DNA of 64,000 nt from Polaromonas sp. OV174. GTDB taxonomy: Bacteria > Pseudomonadota > Gammaproteobacteria > Burkholderiales > Burkholderiaceae_C. The notes beneath the pieces were generated by a model. It saw only the letters and a program-made list of their open reading frames with translations. It searched no databases and was not told the DNA's origin. The DNA is taken from contig NZ_FOKZ01000007.1 in NCBI RefSeq assembly GCF_900112285.1, positions 1 to 64,000 of the forward strand. Reading direction: 5' to 3'. This document shows positions 1 to 8,542 of the stretch, in pieces. Within the stretch, counting starts at the first letter, position 1, and each line of letters starts with the position of its first letter. The translations under genes and the position numbers were made by a program.

Positions 1-1177
1 AGAAAGCGGCGATGCCGGTGATGGCGCGGCCCAGGATGAGGGCGTGCACGTCATGGGTGCCCTCATAGGTGTTGACCACCTCCAGGTTGACCAGATGGCG
101 GGCCACGCCGAACTCATCACTGATGCCGTTGCCGCCCATCATGTCGCGCGCCACGCGGGCAATGTCCAGCGCCTTGCCGCAGCTGTTGCGCTTGAGGATG
201 GAGGTGACTTCGACCGAGGCCGTGCCCGCATCCTTCATGCGGCCCAGCTGCAGGCAGCCCTGCAGGCCCAGGCTGATGTCGGTCAGCATGTCGGCCAGCT
301 TTTTCTGGATCAACTGGTTGGCGGCCAGGGGGCGGCCGAACTGGTGGCGGTCCAGTACGTACTGACGGGCGCGCTGGAAGCAATCTTCGGCCGCCCCCAG
401 GGCGCCCCAGGCGATACCATAGCGCGCGCTGTTCAGGCAGGTGAACGGGCCCTTGAGACCGCGCACGTCGGGGAAGGCGTTTTCTTCCGGCACGAACACC
501 TCGTCCATCACGATTTCGCCGGTGATAGAGGCACGCAGGCCCACCTTGCCGTGGATGGCGGGCGCGCTCAAGCCCTTCCAGCCCTTTTCCAGGATGAAGC
601 CGCGAATCGCGCCTTCGTCGTCCTTGGCCCAGACGACAAAGACGTCGGCGATCGGGCTGTTGGTGATCCACATCTTGGCGCCGCTCAGCGAGTAGCCACC
701 GGCCACTTTCTTGGCCCGGGTGATCATGCTGCCCGGGTCAGAGCCGTGATTGGGCTCGGTCAGGCCGAAGCAGCCCACCCATTCGCCGCTGGCGAGTTTG
801 GGCAGGTATTTCTGCTTCTGCGCTTCGGATGCAAACTCATTGATGGGCACCATCACCAGGGAAGACTGCACGCTCATCATGGAGCGGTAGCCGCTATCGA
901 CCCGCTCGACCTCGCGGGCCACCAGGCCGTAGCAAACGTAGTTCAGGCCAGAGCCGCCATACTGCTCGGGGATGGTGGCGCCCAGCAGACCGAGCTCGCC
1001 CATCTCATTGAAGATGGCGCGATCGGTTTTTTCATGGCGAAAGGCGTCCTGCACACGCGGCAGCAGGCGCTCCTGGCAGTAGGCGTGAGCTGCGTCGCGC
1101 ACCTGGCGCTCTTCATCGCTGAGTTGCTGGTCCAGCAGGAAGGGGTCGGACCAGGAAAAATGGGGGTTCTTGCTCAT
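1..1177 (-). CDS. gcdH: glutaryl-CoA dehydrogenase (3' end cut by window edge)
   Basis: Acyl-CoA dehydrogenase family flavoprotein. The family member it reads as oxidises and decarboxylates glutaryl-CoA to crotonyl-CoA in lysine, tryptophan and aromatic-acid breakdown. About 392 codons are visible from ATG 1177, close to the usual 395-400, so only a few C-terminal residues lie outside. The protein opens [13 protein letters not shown], carries the acyl-CoA dehydrogenase block [13 protein letters not shown], a mid-protein [18 protein letters not shown] stretch, and near the C-terminus [15 protein letters not shown], whose Glu is the family's catalytic base. It is divergent from the LysR gene at 1339, the usual arrangement for a gene controlled by its neighbour. 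Family certain; substrate glutaryl-CoA is inferred from overall similarity to GcdH. Confidence 0.9.
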   Translation of the reverse strand, partial: MSKNPHFSWSDPFLLDQQLSDEERQVRDAAHAYCQERLLPRVQDAFRHEKTDRAIFNEMGELGLLGATIPEQYGGSGLNYVCYGLVAREVERVDSGYRSMMSVQSSLVMVPINEFASEAQKQKYLPKLASGEWVGCFGLTEPNHGSDPGSMITRAKKVAGGYSLSGAKMWITNSPIADVFVVWAKDDEGAIRGFILEKGWKGLSAPAIHGKVGLRASITGEIVMDEVFVPEENAFPDVRGLKGPFTCLNSARYGIAWGALGAAEDCFQRARQYVLDRHQFGRPLAANQLIQKKLADMLTDISLGLQGCLQLGRMKDAGTASVEVTSILKRNSCGKALDIARVARDMMGGNGISDEFGVARHLVNLEVVNTYEGTHDVHALILGRAITGIAAF

Positions 1178-1338
1178 GGCTTGCCTCTTTACGAAAAATT
1201 GTGATGTCTTCATCATACTTTTGAGGTCTCAAGCCAATCAACCGATTGTTTCTCAGTCTCTTATGAGGTTTTGTATTAATTGGGCAGTGCTGATGCAAAA
1301 TGAGGCGGTCTGCCCAGCTCTTCCATGAGGCTCCACTT
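1178..1338. promoter_or_regulatory. divergent gcdH/LysR control region
   Basis: This 161-bp gap separates the two divergent start codons and must hold both promoters. It contains an inverted repeat TTGAG-gt-CTCAA at 1221-1232, a plausible LysR-type operator half. An AT-rich stretch follows at 1268-1282 (ttttgtattaatt). A Shine-Dalgarno GAGG at 1326-1329 precedes the LysR start. Operator assignment is inference only. Confidence 0.4.
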
Positions 1339-2232
1339 ATGCGCCGCAAACTTCCTTCCACCCAGGCCCTGAACTGCTTTGAAGCCGCAGCAAGGCACCG
1401 TAGCTTCACACGTGCGGCGCAGGAGCTTGCCCTGACGCAAGGGGCCGTATCACGCCAGGTGGCGGCACTGGAGGACTTTGTCGGGGTGACGCTGTTCAAG
1501 CGCAGCCAGCATGGCATGACGCTAACCCCTGCCGGGGAGAATTACGCACGCCAGGTGTCGCGCCAGCTGGACTCCCTGGAGCGCGACACGCTGGACCTGA
1601 TGGGGCATCAGGGCCAAGGCGACAGCCTGACGCTTGCGGCCGTTCCCACCCTGGCGTCGCGCTGGCTGATTCCGCGCCTTCCGGGCCTGGCACGCGAGCA
1701 GCCGCAACTGCAGATTCACATCGAAACGCGCACTCGCCCCTTTCTTTTTAGCGATACGGGGGTTGATGCTGCGCTTTACGCCGGTACGCCAGAGCAGATA
1801 CGCCAATGGGCGGGCACGCACGCCACGCTGCTTTTCCCAGAGGATGTATTGCCGGTATGCAGCCCAGAGTTACTAGCAGATATGGGCGAGGTGAGCCCTG
1901 AGATCTTGGCGGGCATGCCCTTGCTGCAGCAGGCCACGCGTCCAGAGGCCTGGCGAGACTGGTTTGACGCTCAGGGAATCTATGCAACCCGCGCCATGGC
2001 AGGCCCCAGGTACGAGCTTTTTTCACTGCAGGCGGCCGCTGCGAGTTGTGGCCTGGGCGTGGCACTGATGCCAACGCTGCTGATTCAAGCCGAATTGGCA
2101 AGCGGTGCCCTGGTCGTGGCTTGCCCCAGACCTTTGCGAGGTCAACGCGCTTATTACCTGGTGCAGCCCGACTTGCCGGAGAGAGCTGCGCTGATTTGCT
2201 TCAAGGAATGGCTGCTGAGACAACCGCATTAG
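1339..2232 (+). CDS. LysR-family transcriptional regulator (GcvA-like)
   Basis: A 297-residue LysR-type DNA-binding regulator. The N-terminal winged helix-turn-helix is clear (ALNCFEAAARHRSFTRAAQE ... GAVSRQVAALEDFVGVTLF, about residues 8-55), followed by a periplasmic-binding-like effector domain. The wording of the HTH is typical of the GcvA subgroup. I chose ATG 1339 (MRRKLPSTQ) over the upstream in-frame ATG 1300 because GAGG lies 9 nt before it and homologous regulators start here. It is divergent from gcdH, so the likely target is gcdH with glutarate or a CoA-pathway intermediate as effector; that is inference from context. Confidence 0.88.
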   Translation: MRRKLPSTQALNCFEAAARHRSFTRAAQELALTQGAVSRQVAALEDFVGVTLFKRSQHGMTLTPAGENYARQVSRQLDSLERDTLDLMGHQGQGDSLTLAAVPTLASRWLIPRLPGLAREQPQLQIHIETRTRPFLFSDTGVDAALYAGTPEQIRQWAGTHATLLFPEDVLPVCSPELLADMGEVSPEILAGMPLLQQATRPEAWRDWFDAQGIYATRAMAGPRYELFSLQAAAASCGLGVALMPTLLIQAELASGALVVACPRPLRGQRAYYLVQPDLPERAALICFKEWLLRQPH

Positions 2233-2809
2233 GTGCGCGGTCTCGCAGACTCGCAACGTTTTTTCACCAAGTGGGAAAAAGCGGCACTGCTGCCCTGAAC
2301 TTCGAAGGGCTACAGAACTTGGCAGCCTTCAAGGCGAGCCGAATCTCATAAATAAATGGCACACCAAGGTGCCGTTTCGCCAAGCGCTCAAAAACCGGCC
2401 ATCAATCCTTAACAAACGCTTTCTGGCGCTTGTTCTTGACGGCTGGCAGCAGCACAATTACCAGACGCAGCACAGCAGCGTCTGGCAGATGCGAGCGCGT
2501 CACAAAAAACGCCCCAGTCGCCGTGTGCCGGCAGTCAGGCGCGGAGCCGGTTTCCCTCCATCCTGGGCCCAGGAGGATCAGGAAAAGGCCCAGCCGCAAG
2601 GGAGCGGTTTCGCCGCCCAGGTTGACGAACTTCTAGCTTTTACGCGGGATGGGCTTCTGTCATGAAAAGCCAAGTCAAAGACATGAAAAGACAAGTGAAA
2701 CATGGCGCAAAGCCAGATGATTCACTCCTCACTACTGATTAATCCTTAAAGTTTTTTCATCTAGTTCGACCTTCTCAATATTGAAATTTCAACTTGGAGA
2801 CCCTTCATC
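2233..2809. other. 577-bp gap without a convincing gene
   Basis: No reading frame here has coding character. The longest frames (98 aa on plus, 65 aa on minus) lack a ribosome-binding site and recognisable sequence. The right end carries near-identical 21-bp direct repeats (2661-2700), listed separately, and a SD GGAG at about 2795 for the next gene. It may be the residue of a lost gene, but I cannot identify one. Confidence 0.6.
2661..2720. repeat. 21-bp-spaced direct repeats upstream of BKACE gene
   Basis: CATGAAAAGCCAAGT at 2661 and CATGAAAAGACAAGT at 2682 are 14/15 identical and spaced exactly 21 bp, two DNA turns. A weaker third CATG-containing copy follows at 2701. They lie about 110-150 bp before the start at 2810, a position suited to an activator site. 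Function is inferred. Confidence 0.45.
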
Positions 2810-3868
2810 ATGAACTTCCTTGACGGCCATCTTTATCCTGAGAACCAGCAGCCTCTGATCATCACCGCCGCGCCTTATGCGCCGGGCTGGATTCCTTCAG
2901 ACTTTCCGGAAGATATCCCCATCACCATGGAAGAGCAGATCCAGAAGGCGGTGGATTGCTACGAGGCCGGCGCCACCGTGCTGCATCTGCACGTGCGTGA
3001 AGCCGATGGCAAGGGCAGCAAGCGTCTGTCCATGTTCAACGAGCTGATCGCCGGGGTGCGCAAGGCGGTGCCCGACATGGTGATCCAGGTGGGTGGCTCC
3101 ATTAGCTTCGCACCTGAAGATGATGGCTCGGCCGCCAAGTGGCTGAGCGACGACACGCGCCACATGCTGGCCGAACTCACGCCGACGCCCGACCAGGTGA
3201 CGGTCACCGTCAACACGACGCAGATGAACGTGACCGAGCATGCGGGCGAAGATGACTTCCGTGGTGTTTCGCGCGGCTTCCCGCACCTGTACAACACCTA
3301 CAAGGACATGATCGTGCCCTCGAACCCCAGCTGGGCCGAAGAGCACATCCGCCGCCTGAGCGCCGCAGGCATCCAGAGCGCCTTCCAGTGCTACAACATC
3401 AACAGCTTTGAAACGATCGAGCGGATGATTCGCCGTGGCGTCTACAAGGGCCCCGTGGTGATGAACTGGGTGGCCATCAGCGGCGGCATGGACCAGGCAA
3501 ACATCTACAACCTGGCCAACTTCCTGCGTGCTGCGCCCGATAACGCCGTGATCACGGTGGAGAGCTCGGTGCTCAATGTGTTGCCCATCAACATGATCGG
3601 CATGGCACTGGGCCTGCATGTGCGTTGCGGCATTGAAGATGTGCTTTGGAACCAGACCCGTACGGGCAAGGCCAGTTCCGTCGATCAGATCAAGCAGTTG
3701 GTGCGTATCGCCGGCGAATTTGGCCGTCCGATTGCGACAGGAAAGCAGGCTCGCGAGATTCTGAAGATTGGTGTCTTCTACGAAACGGCGGATCAGACGC
3801 TTCAGGAAAATGGCTTTGCGCCCAATCGCAAGGGCGGCAATCAAGGCTTCCTGCGCAAGCCGGACTGA
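2810..3868 (+). CDS. beta-keto acid cleavage enzyme (BKACE, DUF849)
   Basis: A 352-residue TIM-barrel protein of the DUF849/BKACE family, zinc enzymes that condense a beta-keto acid with acetyl-CoA and cleave it to acetoacetate and a new acyl-CoA. The zinc-binding His-x-His is seen in VLHLHVREADG (about residues 57-67), the substrate-binding GGS in IQVGGSISF, and the conserved late block HVRCGIEDVLWNQ holds the usual Glu ligand. It is longer than the common 270-310 residues, with extra sequence in the middle. SD GGAG precedes ATG 2810. It lies upstream of a quinone oxidoreductase, a Bug receptor and an MFS carrier, suggesting a catabolic set; the actual substrate cannot be read from sequence. 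Confidence 0.85.
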   Translation: MNFLDGHLYPENQQPLIITAAPYAPGWIPSDFPEDIPITMEEQIQKAVDCYEAGATVLHLHVREADGKGSKRLSMFNELIAGVRKAVPDMVIQVGGSISFAPEDDGSAAKWLSDDTRHMLAELTPTPDQVTVTVNTTQMNVTEHAGEDDFRGVSRGFPHLYNTYKDMIVPSNPSWAEEHIRRLSAAGIQSAFQCYNINSFETIERMIRRGVYKGPVVMNWVAISGGMDQANIYNLANFLRAAPDNAVITVESSVLNVLPINMIGMALGLHVRCGIEDVLWNQTRTGKASSVDQIKQLVRIAGEFGRPIATGKQAREILKIGVFYETADQTLQENGFAPNRKGGNQGFLRKPD

Positions 3869-3875
3869 AGCCTAT

Positions 3876-3950
3876 GGGGGAATTGACATCACGTGCAGGA
3901 TGTGAACCCCCCATGGACCGGACTCCTGGCACTTCCCGATGCAGGAGTCC
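3876..3950 (+). terminator. tandem hairpins after BKACE gene
   Basis: Two hairpins lie back to back. The first pairs GGGGG (3876-3880) with CCCCC at 3907-3911, with an inner ACATC/GATGT. The second is a perfect 9-bp inverted repeat, GGACTCCTG (3920-3928) and CAGGAGTCC (3942-3950), with a 13-nt loop. Neither has a T-run, so they may be transcript-stabilising or operator structures rather than an intrinsic terminator. Confidence 0.45.
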
Positions 3951-4084
3951 GTCATGCCCAATGGGCAAGGGAATTCGGCTTACACGTCACCAGCATTGAA
4001 GTCTGGGCGTGGAAAAGTCAGGGTGAAGCCAGGAATGGCAAGCCGCAGATGAATTTTGATAGTTGATACATAACAGGAGACAAC

Positions 4085-5065
4085 ATGGCAAAAGTCGTGA
4101 AATTCTACGAAACGGGCGCGCCCGAGGTACTTCGTTTTGAGGACGTTGAAGTTGGTGAACCGGGGCCGGGAGAGGTTCGCCTGCGTCATGTGGCCGTGGG
4201 CCTGAACTTTGCCGATACCTATTTTCGTAGCGGCATCTATCCGGTTCCGCTGCCCAGCGGCATAGGCAACGAGGCGGCCGGCGTGGTCGAGGCCGTCGGT
4301 GCCGGCGTGAGCGATTTTGTGGTCGGTGACCGTGTGACTTACACGGGCTTTACCAACACGCTGGGCGCCTACAGCACGGAGCGGCTGATTTCCACCGCAC
4401 CGCTGATCAAACTGCCCGAAGGCATCAGCTGCGAGACCGCGGCGGCCATGACCATGCGCGGTTTGTCTGCTTCCTACCTGTGCCGCAGGATTTACCCGTT
4501 CCAGGGCGGTGAAACCATCTTGCTGCATGCCGCCGCCGGTGGCGTGGGCCTGATCGTGTCCCAGTGGGCCAAGCTTCTGGGCCTCAATGTGATTGGAACC
4601 GTCTCCACCGAGGCCAAGGCCGAAGTGGCACGTGCCCATGGTTGCGACCACATCATCAACTACAGCCATGAAGACGTTGCCAAGCGCGTGCGTGAGATCA
4701 CCAACGGCGTGGGCGTCTCTGTGGTTTTTGACAGCGTAGGCAAAGACACCTTCATGTCTTCGCTGGACTCGCTCAAGCGCCGCGGTTTGCTGGTGTGCGT
4801 GGGCACGGCCTCCGGAAAAATTCCTCCGTTCGACCCTGCCATCCTGGCCCGCAAAGGCTCGGCCTACATCACCCGTCCGGGCTTGGCCGACTACATCGCG
4901 GATCCGGCCGAAAAGGCGGAACTGGTCGGTGAGCTATTTGGCCACGTGGCGGCAGGTCGCATCAGCATCGAGATCAATCAGCGCTACGCCCTCGAAGATG
5001 CAGTGCAGGCGCATCGTGATCTTGAAGGCCGGAAAACAACCGGCTCATCCATCTTCGTTATTTGA
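4085..5065 (+). CDS. zinc-independent NADPH:quinone oxidoreductase (MDR family)
   Basis: A 326-residue medium-chain dehydrogenase/reductase of the quinone oxidoreductase subfamily, which reduces quinones or activated double bonds with NADPH. The N-terminal GroES-like domain includes VGLNFADTYFRSGIYP, and the Rossmann nucleotide site is AAAGGVGLIVSQWAK (about residues 150-164). The Cys/His zinc ligands of alcohol dehydrogenases are absent, as expected for this subfamily. ATG 4085 has CAGGAGACAAC just upstream. It lies 27 bp before the Bug gene, so the two are probably co-transcribed. A decayed fragment of a similar enzyme lies at 6298-6492. The precise substrate is unknown. Confidence 0.88.
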   Translation: MAKVVKFYETGAPEVLRFEDVEVGEPGPGEVRLRHVAVGLNFADTYFRSGIYPVPLPSGIGNEAAGVVEAVGAGVSDFVVGDRVTYTGFTNTLGAYSTERLISTAPLIKLPEGISCETAAAMTMRGLSASYLCRRIYPFQGGETILLHAAAGGVGLIVSQWAKLLGLNVIGTVSTEAKAEVARAHGCDHIINYSHEDVAKRVREITNGVGVSVVFDSVGKDTFMSSLDSLKRRGLLVCVGTASGKIPPFDPAILARKGSAYITRPGLADYIADPAEKAELVGELFGHVAAGRISIEINQRYALEDAVQAHRDLEGRKTTGSSIFVI

Positions 5066-5092
5066 GAATTCCGCTTACTAAGGTGAACTTCC

Positions 5093-6088
5093 ATGATATT
5101 TAATTCATTGAAACTGCGAGTCCTGGCGATAGCTGCACTGTCCTTCGTAACGGCGGTAACGCCTGCCATGGCGCAGGAATGGCCTAACCAACCCATACGC
5201 TTGATAGTCCCTGCGCCGCCTGGCGGCATCATCGACAATGTGGCTCGTTCGCTGGCTGAACAATTGCGGACCAATCTAGGTCAGCCCGTGTTGGTGGACA
5301 ACAAGCCAGGTGGCTCGGCCGTCATCGCCGAAAGGGCGCTGATGAGCGTGCCTGCCGATGGATACACCTTGATGGTGGCGCCATCGAGTCTCTTGACCGA
5401 CTTTCCGCTCAGCGTCAAGACGCCTTTTGACCCGGTCAAGACCTTCACTTACGTCGCTGCAGTCGCCAATATGGTTCATGTTTTGGTGGCGAATCCAAAT
5501 TTCCCGCCAAACGACGTCAAAGAAGTGAATGAATACGCCAAGCGCAATCCCAAGTCAGTCAGCATAGCGAATGTCAGCGTCGGCACACGTTCGCATTTTC
5601 TTGGTGAAATGCTCAAGGAAAAAAGTGGCGATAGCATCTTGGTCGTTCCCTACAAGGGCTCGGCTCCTGCCATGGTTGATTTGATGGGCGGCCAAGTTCA
5701 ACTGAGCTTCGAGACCGTGACCGGTAGCGTTGTCCAAACGATCAAGAGTGGAAAAATCAAGGGACTCGCCGTCATATCGCCCACGCGCTCCCCGTATCTG
5801 CCCAATGTTCCCAGCTTTGGCGAACTGGGCTTGTCTGATTTTGTCCTGGCCGATGCGAGCATCGGGGTCTTTGTGCTGAGCAGCATGTCCAAGCCGCTGA
5901 CCGATCGTATTCAGCGCGAAGTGGTAAAGGCCGTGCATTCACCAAAATTGCGCGAGATGCTTGCTGCGCAAAGTCTTGATATACCCAAAGATGCTTCCAT
6001 CGAGGAGCTGCGGCAGAAAATGGCCGTGACCACGGAACAAAATCGAAAAATCATAGAAAAACTCAAGCTCCAGATTAATTCCAATTGA
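5093..6088 (+). CDS. Bug/TctC-family periplasmic solute-binding receptor
   Basis: A 331-residue extracytoplasmic receptor of the tripartite tricarboxylate transporter (Bug) family, heavily expanded in Burkholderiales. A Sec signal peptide with cleavage near TPAMAQ-EWP (about residue 27) is followed by the family signature PNQPIRLIVPAPPGG and DNKPGGSAVIAE. Bug proteins bind carboxylates such as citrate, aspartate or aromatic acids. No TctA/TctB membrane partners are in the window, which is usual for orphan Bug genes. SD AAGGTG lies 7 nt upstream of ATG 5093. The ligand is probably the substrate of the neighbouring catabolic genes; that is inference. Confidence 0.9.
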   Translation: MIFNSLKLRVLAIAALSFVTAVTPAMAQEWPNQPIRLIVPAPPGGIIDNVARSLAEQLRTNLGQPVLVDNKPGGSAVIAERALMSVPADGYTLMVAPSSLLTDFPLSVKTPFDPVKTFTYVAAVANMVHVLVANPNFPPNDVKEVNEYAKRNPKSVSIANVSVGTRSHFLGEMLKEKSGDSILVVPYKGSAPAMVDLMGGQVQLSFETVTGSVVQTIKSGKIKGLAVISPTRSPYLPNVPSFGELGLSDFVLADASIGVFVLSSMSKPLTDRIQREVVKAVHSPKLREMLAAQSLDIPKDASIEELRQKMAVTTEQNRKIIEKLKLQINSN

Positions 6089-6531
6089 GCCTGGCGCCGG
6101 CAATCGAGCGGATAGCTGGCGGGGATTGTCGAGCTATCCGTCCGGCCATCCCCACTGGAAACGCTTTGTATGAACAGGCATGGCCTCCACCAAGGAGATA
6201 GTGGGGAGTCAGCCTCTAGCCTCGGCATCTTGACCTCTGGTAAATGCGTTACTCCAGACGGGTTTCGGTGGGGCGGTCAGGCTGGCGATTGCCGGCGATG
6301 CGGCTGCAGCACGGCAATGCGGCCGTTGGGATGCGTCGGTAGGCGCTCGAACGCATCTCTGAGCTAGACCCAGGGGCTAGGGCGCAGGTGGTGGTCAACA
6401 GCGTTGGCCGGAACGCTTTCATGGCGCAGCTCGATTCATCCAAACGCCGCGGCCTGATCAAGACGGCGCCATCCAAACCACAAATTCCAAGCCGCTTAAC
6501 GCATGGCTAAAGAAGGTATCAGGAGACAAGC
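6089..6531. other. 443-bp gap containing a decayed oxidoreductase fragment
   Basis: No intact gene is present. The second half contains the oxidoreductase remnant listed separately (6298-6492); the first half (6089-6297) shows nothing I can identify. SD AGGAGA at 6520-6525 serves the MFS gene starting at 6532. Confidence 0.6.
6298..6492 (+). pseudogene. relic of a quinone oxidoreductase-like gene
   Basis: Translating from 6304 gives LQHGNAAVGMRR-stop (TAG 6340)-ALERISELDPGARAQ and then VVVNSVGRNAFMAQLDSSKR RGLI. This aligns with the intact oxidoreductase at 4085-5065, whose matching part reads VAKRVREITNGVGVS then VVFDSVGKDTFMSSLDSLKR RGLL. The frame is broken by a stop and the rest of the gene is missing at both ends. 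It is therefore a remnant of a second MDR-family gene, about 65 codons long. Whether it arose by local duplication or by decay of an older neighbour cannot be decided here. Confidence 0.72.
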
Positions 6532-7848
6532 ATGACCCCTATCGATATGGACACAAGTCCGCAAGACGGCTACCTCGTCGGCCAAAAGCACGCCTGGTTC
6601 GCTTTCGCCATGACCTTCGCGCTCATGATGTTTGACTACATCGACCGGCAGGTAATTGCGTCGCTGTTTCCGCACATCAAGGCGGAATGGCATCTTAGCG
6701 ACAGGGAGCTGGGTGGGCTGGTGTCCATCATCTCTATTGTGGTGGCGGTTGGCAGCATTCCGGTGGCGTTGCTGGCGGACCGTGTGAGCCGTGTCAAGAG
6801 TGTGGCGGTCATGGCCACCATCTGGAGTTTGGCCACCATCTCCTGCATGTTTGCGGGCAGCTACGCCCAGCTGTTTGTGGCGCGGGCCGTGGTGGGTGCG
6901 GGCGAGGCCGGATACGGCTCCGTGGGTGCGGCGCTGATCTCCAGCCTGTTTCCCAAGCGTCTGCGTGGCGCCTTGCTGGGCGCCTTCTTTGGCGCGGCCT
7001 CGGTAGGCTCGGTGCTGGGTGTGTTACTGGGTGGCGCCATTGCCGCCAAGTGGGGCTGGAAGACCGCCTTTGGTGTGGTGGGCGTGCCCGGACTGGTGTT
7101 GGCCTTGCTGTATCTGTTGGTGCGCGATTACAAGACGGTGGCACTGACCCCCAAGCTGGACCAGGTCACCCGTTCGACCAGCGGCACCATCAAGCACATC
7201 TGCAGCGCCCTGGCGCGCACCCGCACCCTGCTATGGGTGTGCTTGGGAGGCGCCATGCAACTGATTGTGGTGTCGGCCGTCTGGTCCTGGATGCCCAGTT
7301 ACCTGAACCGCTTCCATGGTATGACCCCTCATGAGGCCTCCACACAGGCGGCGATTGTGATTCTGGTGAGTGCGGTGGGCAATGTGTTCTGGGGCTATGT
7401 GGTGGACCGTATGGGCCTGCGCCGCTCCCGCAACAAGCTGACCTCGCTGGCGGTTTTGTGTGTGATCACCACGCTGGTGTTGGTGGTGGCTTTTTCCGCC
7501 ACTCAGTCGGGTGCGGCGCAAATCAAGCTGATATTGCTGGGCTGCTTCTTCATGACCTGTACCCTGGGTGCGGCGTCTGGCATCGTGATCGATGTCGTTC
7601 ACCCCGGCATGCGCTCCACCGGCTCTGCCGTGCTGGCGCTGTTCTCCAATCTGTTGGGCCTGGCCATAGGCCCGATACTGGTCGGTGTGCTGTCCGACAT
7701 GTGGAACCTGCAGCAGGCCATGCAGGTGGTACCTGTCTTCAGCGTGGTAGCTGCCGTGTTCTTCATAGCCGCCGCGCGCTGCTATGACCGTGATGTAAGC
7801 CGCGTCCAGGGCATCCATCTGGATGCTCTTCCAGCCCACGCGACCTGA
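6532..7848 (+). CDS. MFS transporter (spinster-like / organic acid permease)
   Basis: A 438-residue major facilitator protein with about 12 predicted membrane helices. It opens with FALMMFDYIDRQVIASLFP, the helix-1 pattern of spinster-like carriers, and the loop 2-3 motif is seen in VALLADRVSRVKSVAVM. A second conserved block, ARAVVGAGEAGYGS, lies in helix 4. It sits downstream of the BKACE-oxidoreductase-Bug set, suggesting uptake of the same carboxylated substrate. ATG 6532 has AGGAGA 6 nt upstream. Substrate assignment is inference from context. Confidence 0.87.
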   Translation: MTPIDMDTSPQDGYLVGQKHAWFAFAMTFALMMFDYIDRQVIASLFPHIKAEWHLSDRELGGLVSIISIVVAVGSIPVALLADRVSRVKSVAVMATIWSLATISCMFAGSYAQLFVARAVVGAGEAGYGSVGAALISSLFPKRLRGALLGAFFGAASVGSVLGVLLGGAIAAKWGWKTAFGVVGVPGLVLALLYLLVRDYKTVALTPKLDQVTRSTSGTIKHICSALARTRTLLWVCLGGAMQLIVVSAVWSWMPSYLNRFHGMTPHEASTQAAIVILVSAVGNVFWGYVVDRMGLRRSRNKLTSLAVLCVITTLVLVVAFSATQSGAAQIKLILLGCFFMTCTLGAASGIVIDVVHPGMRSTGSAVLALFSNLLGLAIGPILVGVLSDMWNLQQAMQVVPVFSVVAAVFFIAAARCYDRDVSRVQGIHLDALPAHAT

Positions 7849-7891
7849 TCTTTCATCTGGTCTTTTACCTGAACTGAAGCGAGATTGAAAC

Positions 7892-8542
7892 GTGAGCCAA
7901 GAACTTGTCATTGATGTTTATGTCGACCTGATCTGTCCCTGGTGCCTGATAGGCAAGCGCCATTTGGACCAGGCGCTGGCAGAGCTGGCCCGGACCGATC
8001 CTGAGGTGGCGGTGGAGGTGCGCTGGCATTCGGTGCAGTTGCTGCCGGAGCTGCCAGTGCAGGGCAGGGATTTCACCGAGTTTTACATTCAACGCAAGGG
8101 CAGTGCACAGGCGGTACGCCAAGGCCAGGAGCGGGTTCAGCAGGCAGCCTTGGCTGCCGGGGCCGAGGTGAATTTCGCCATCATCGCCCGCATGCCCAAT
8201 ACGCTGCTGGCGCATCAGCTGCTGGCGTTTGCCCGTACGCGCCAGACGCCCCCTCAGCATGTGCAATTGCTGGAGCGTTTGCTGGCAGCGCATTTCAGCC
8301 GGGGCGAGGATTTGGGCGAGCGCGCCACCTTGTTGGCCATTGCCCAGGACTTTGATCTGCCCTTGGCGGAGTTAAGCCACTGGCTGGAGTCCGGCATGGG
8401 CAAGCCTATGCCTTTGGACGTACCCGGCGTGCCCTTCTTTGTATTCAATCAGCGGCTCGCCCTGTCTGGTGCGCAGCCGCCCGAGCTGCTGCTCACTGGC
8501 ATGCGCGAAGCCCTGGAGGCACCTCTCTCGCTGCGTGCATGA
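7892..8542 (+). CDS. DsbA-family oxidoreductase, FrnE-like
   Basis: A 216-residue cytoplasmic thioredoxin-fold protein of the DsbA/FrnE group. The active-site CPWC lies at residues 15-18 (VYVDLICPWCLIGKRHL) and the cis-Pro loop at VPGVPFFVFNQR. FrnE-like proteins act as disulfide oxidoreductases/isomerases; related 2-hydroxychromene-2-carboxylate isomerases use glutathione, but the CxxC here favours the FrnE type. The start is GTG 7892. The stop overlaps the start of the Rieske gene by 4 nt (ATGA), so the two are translationally coupled. Its role in this locus is unknown. Confidence 0.87.
   Translation: MSQELVIDVYVDLICPWCLIGKRHLDQALAELARTDPEVAVEVRWHSVQLLPELPVQGRDFTEFYIQRKGSAQAVRQGQERVQQAALAAGAEVNFAIIARMPNTLLAHQLLAFARTRQTPPQHVQLLERLLAAHFSRGEDLGERATLLAIAQDFDLPLAELSHWLESGMGKPMPLDVPGVPFFVFNQRLALSGAQPPELLLTGMREALEAPLSLRA

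Noticed and set aside
44..1204. Long plus-strand open frame of 386 codons
   Set aside because: It is the antisense shadow of gcdH; the minus strand carries clear acyl-CoA dehydrogenase motifs.
2369..2665. 98-codon frame in the LysR-BKACE gap
   Set aside because: No SD, no recognisable sequence, and overlapping frames of similar length on the other strand.
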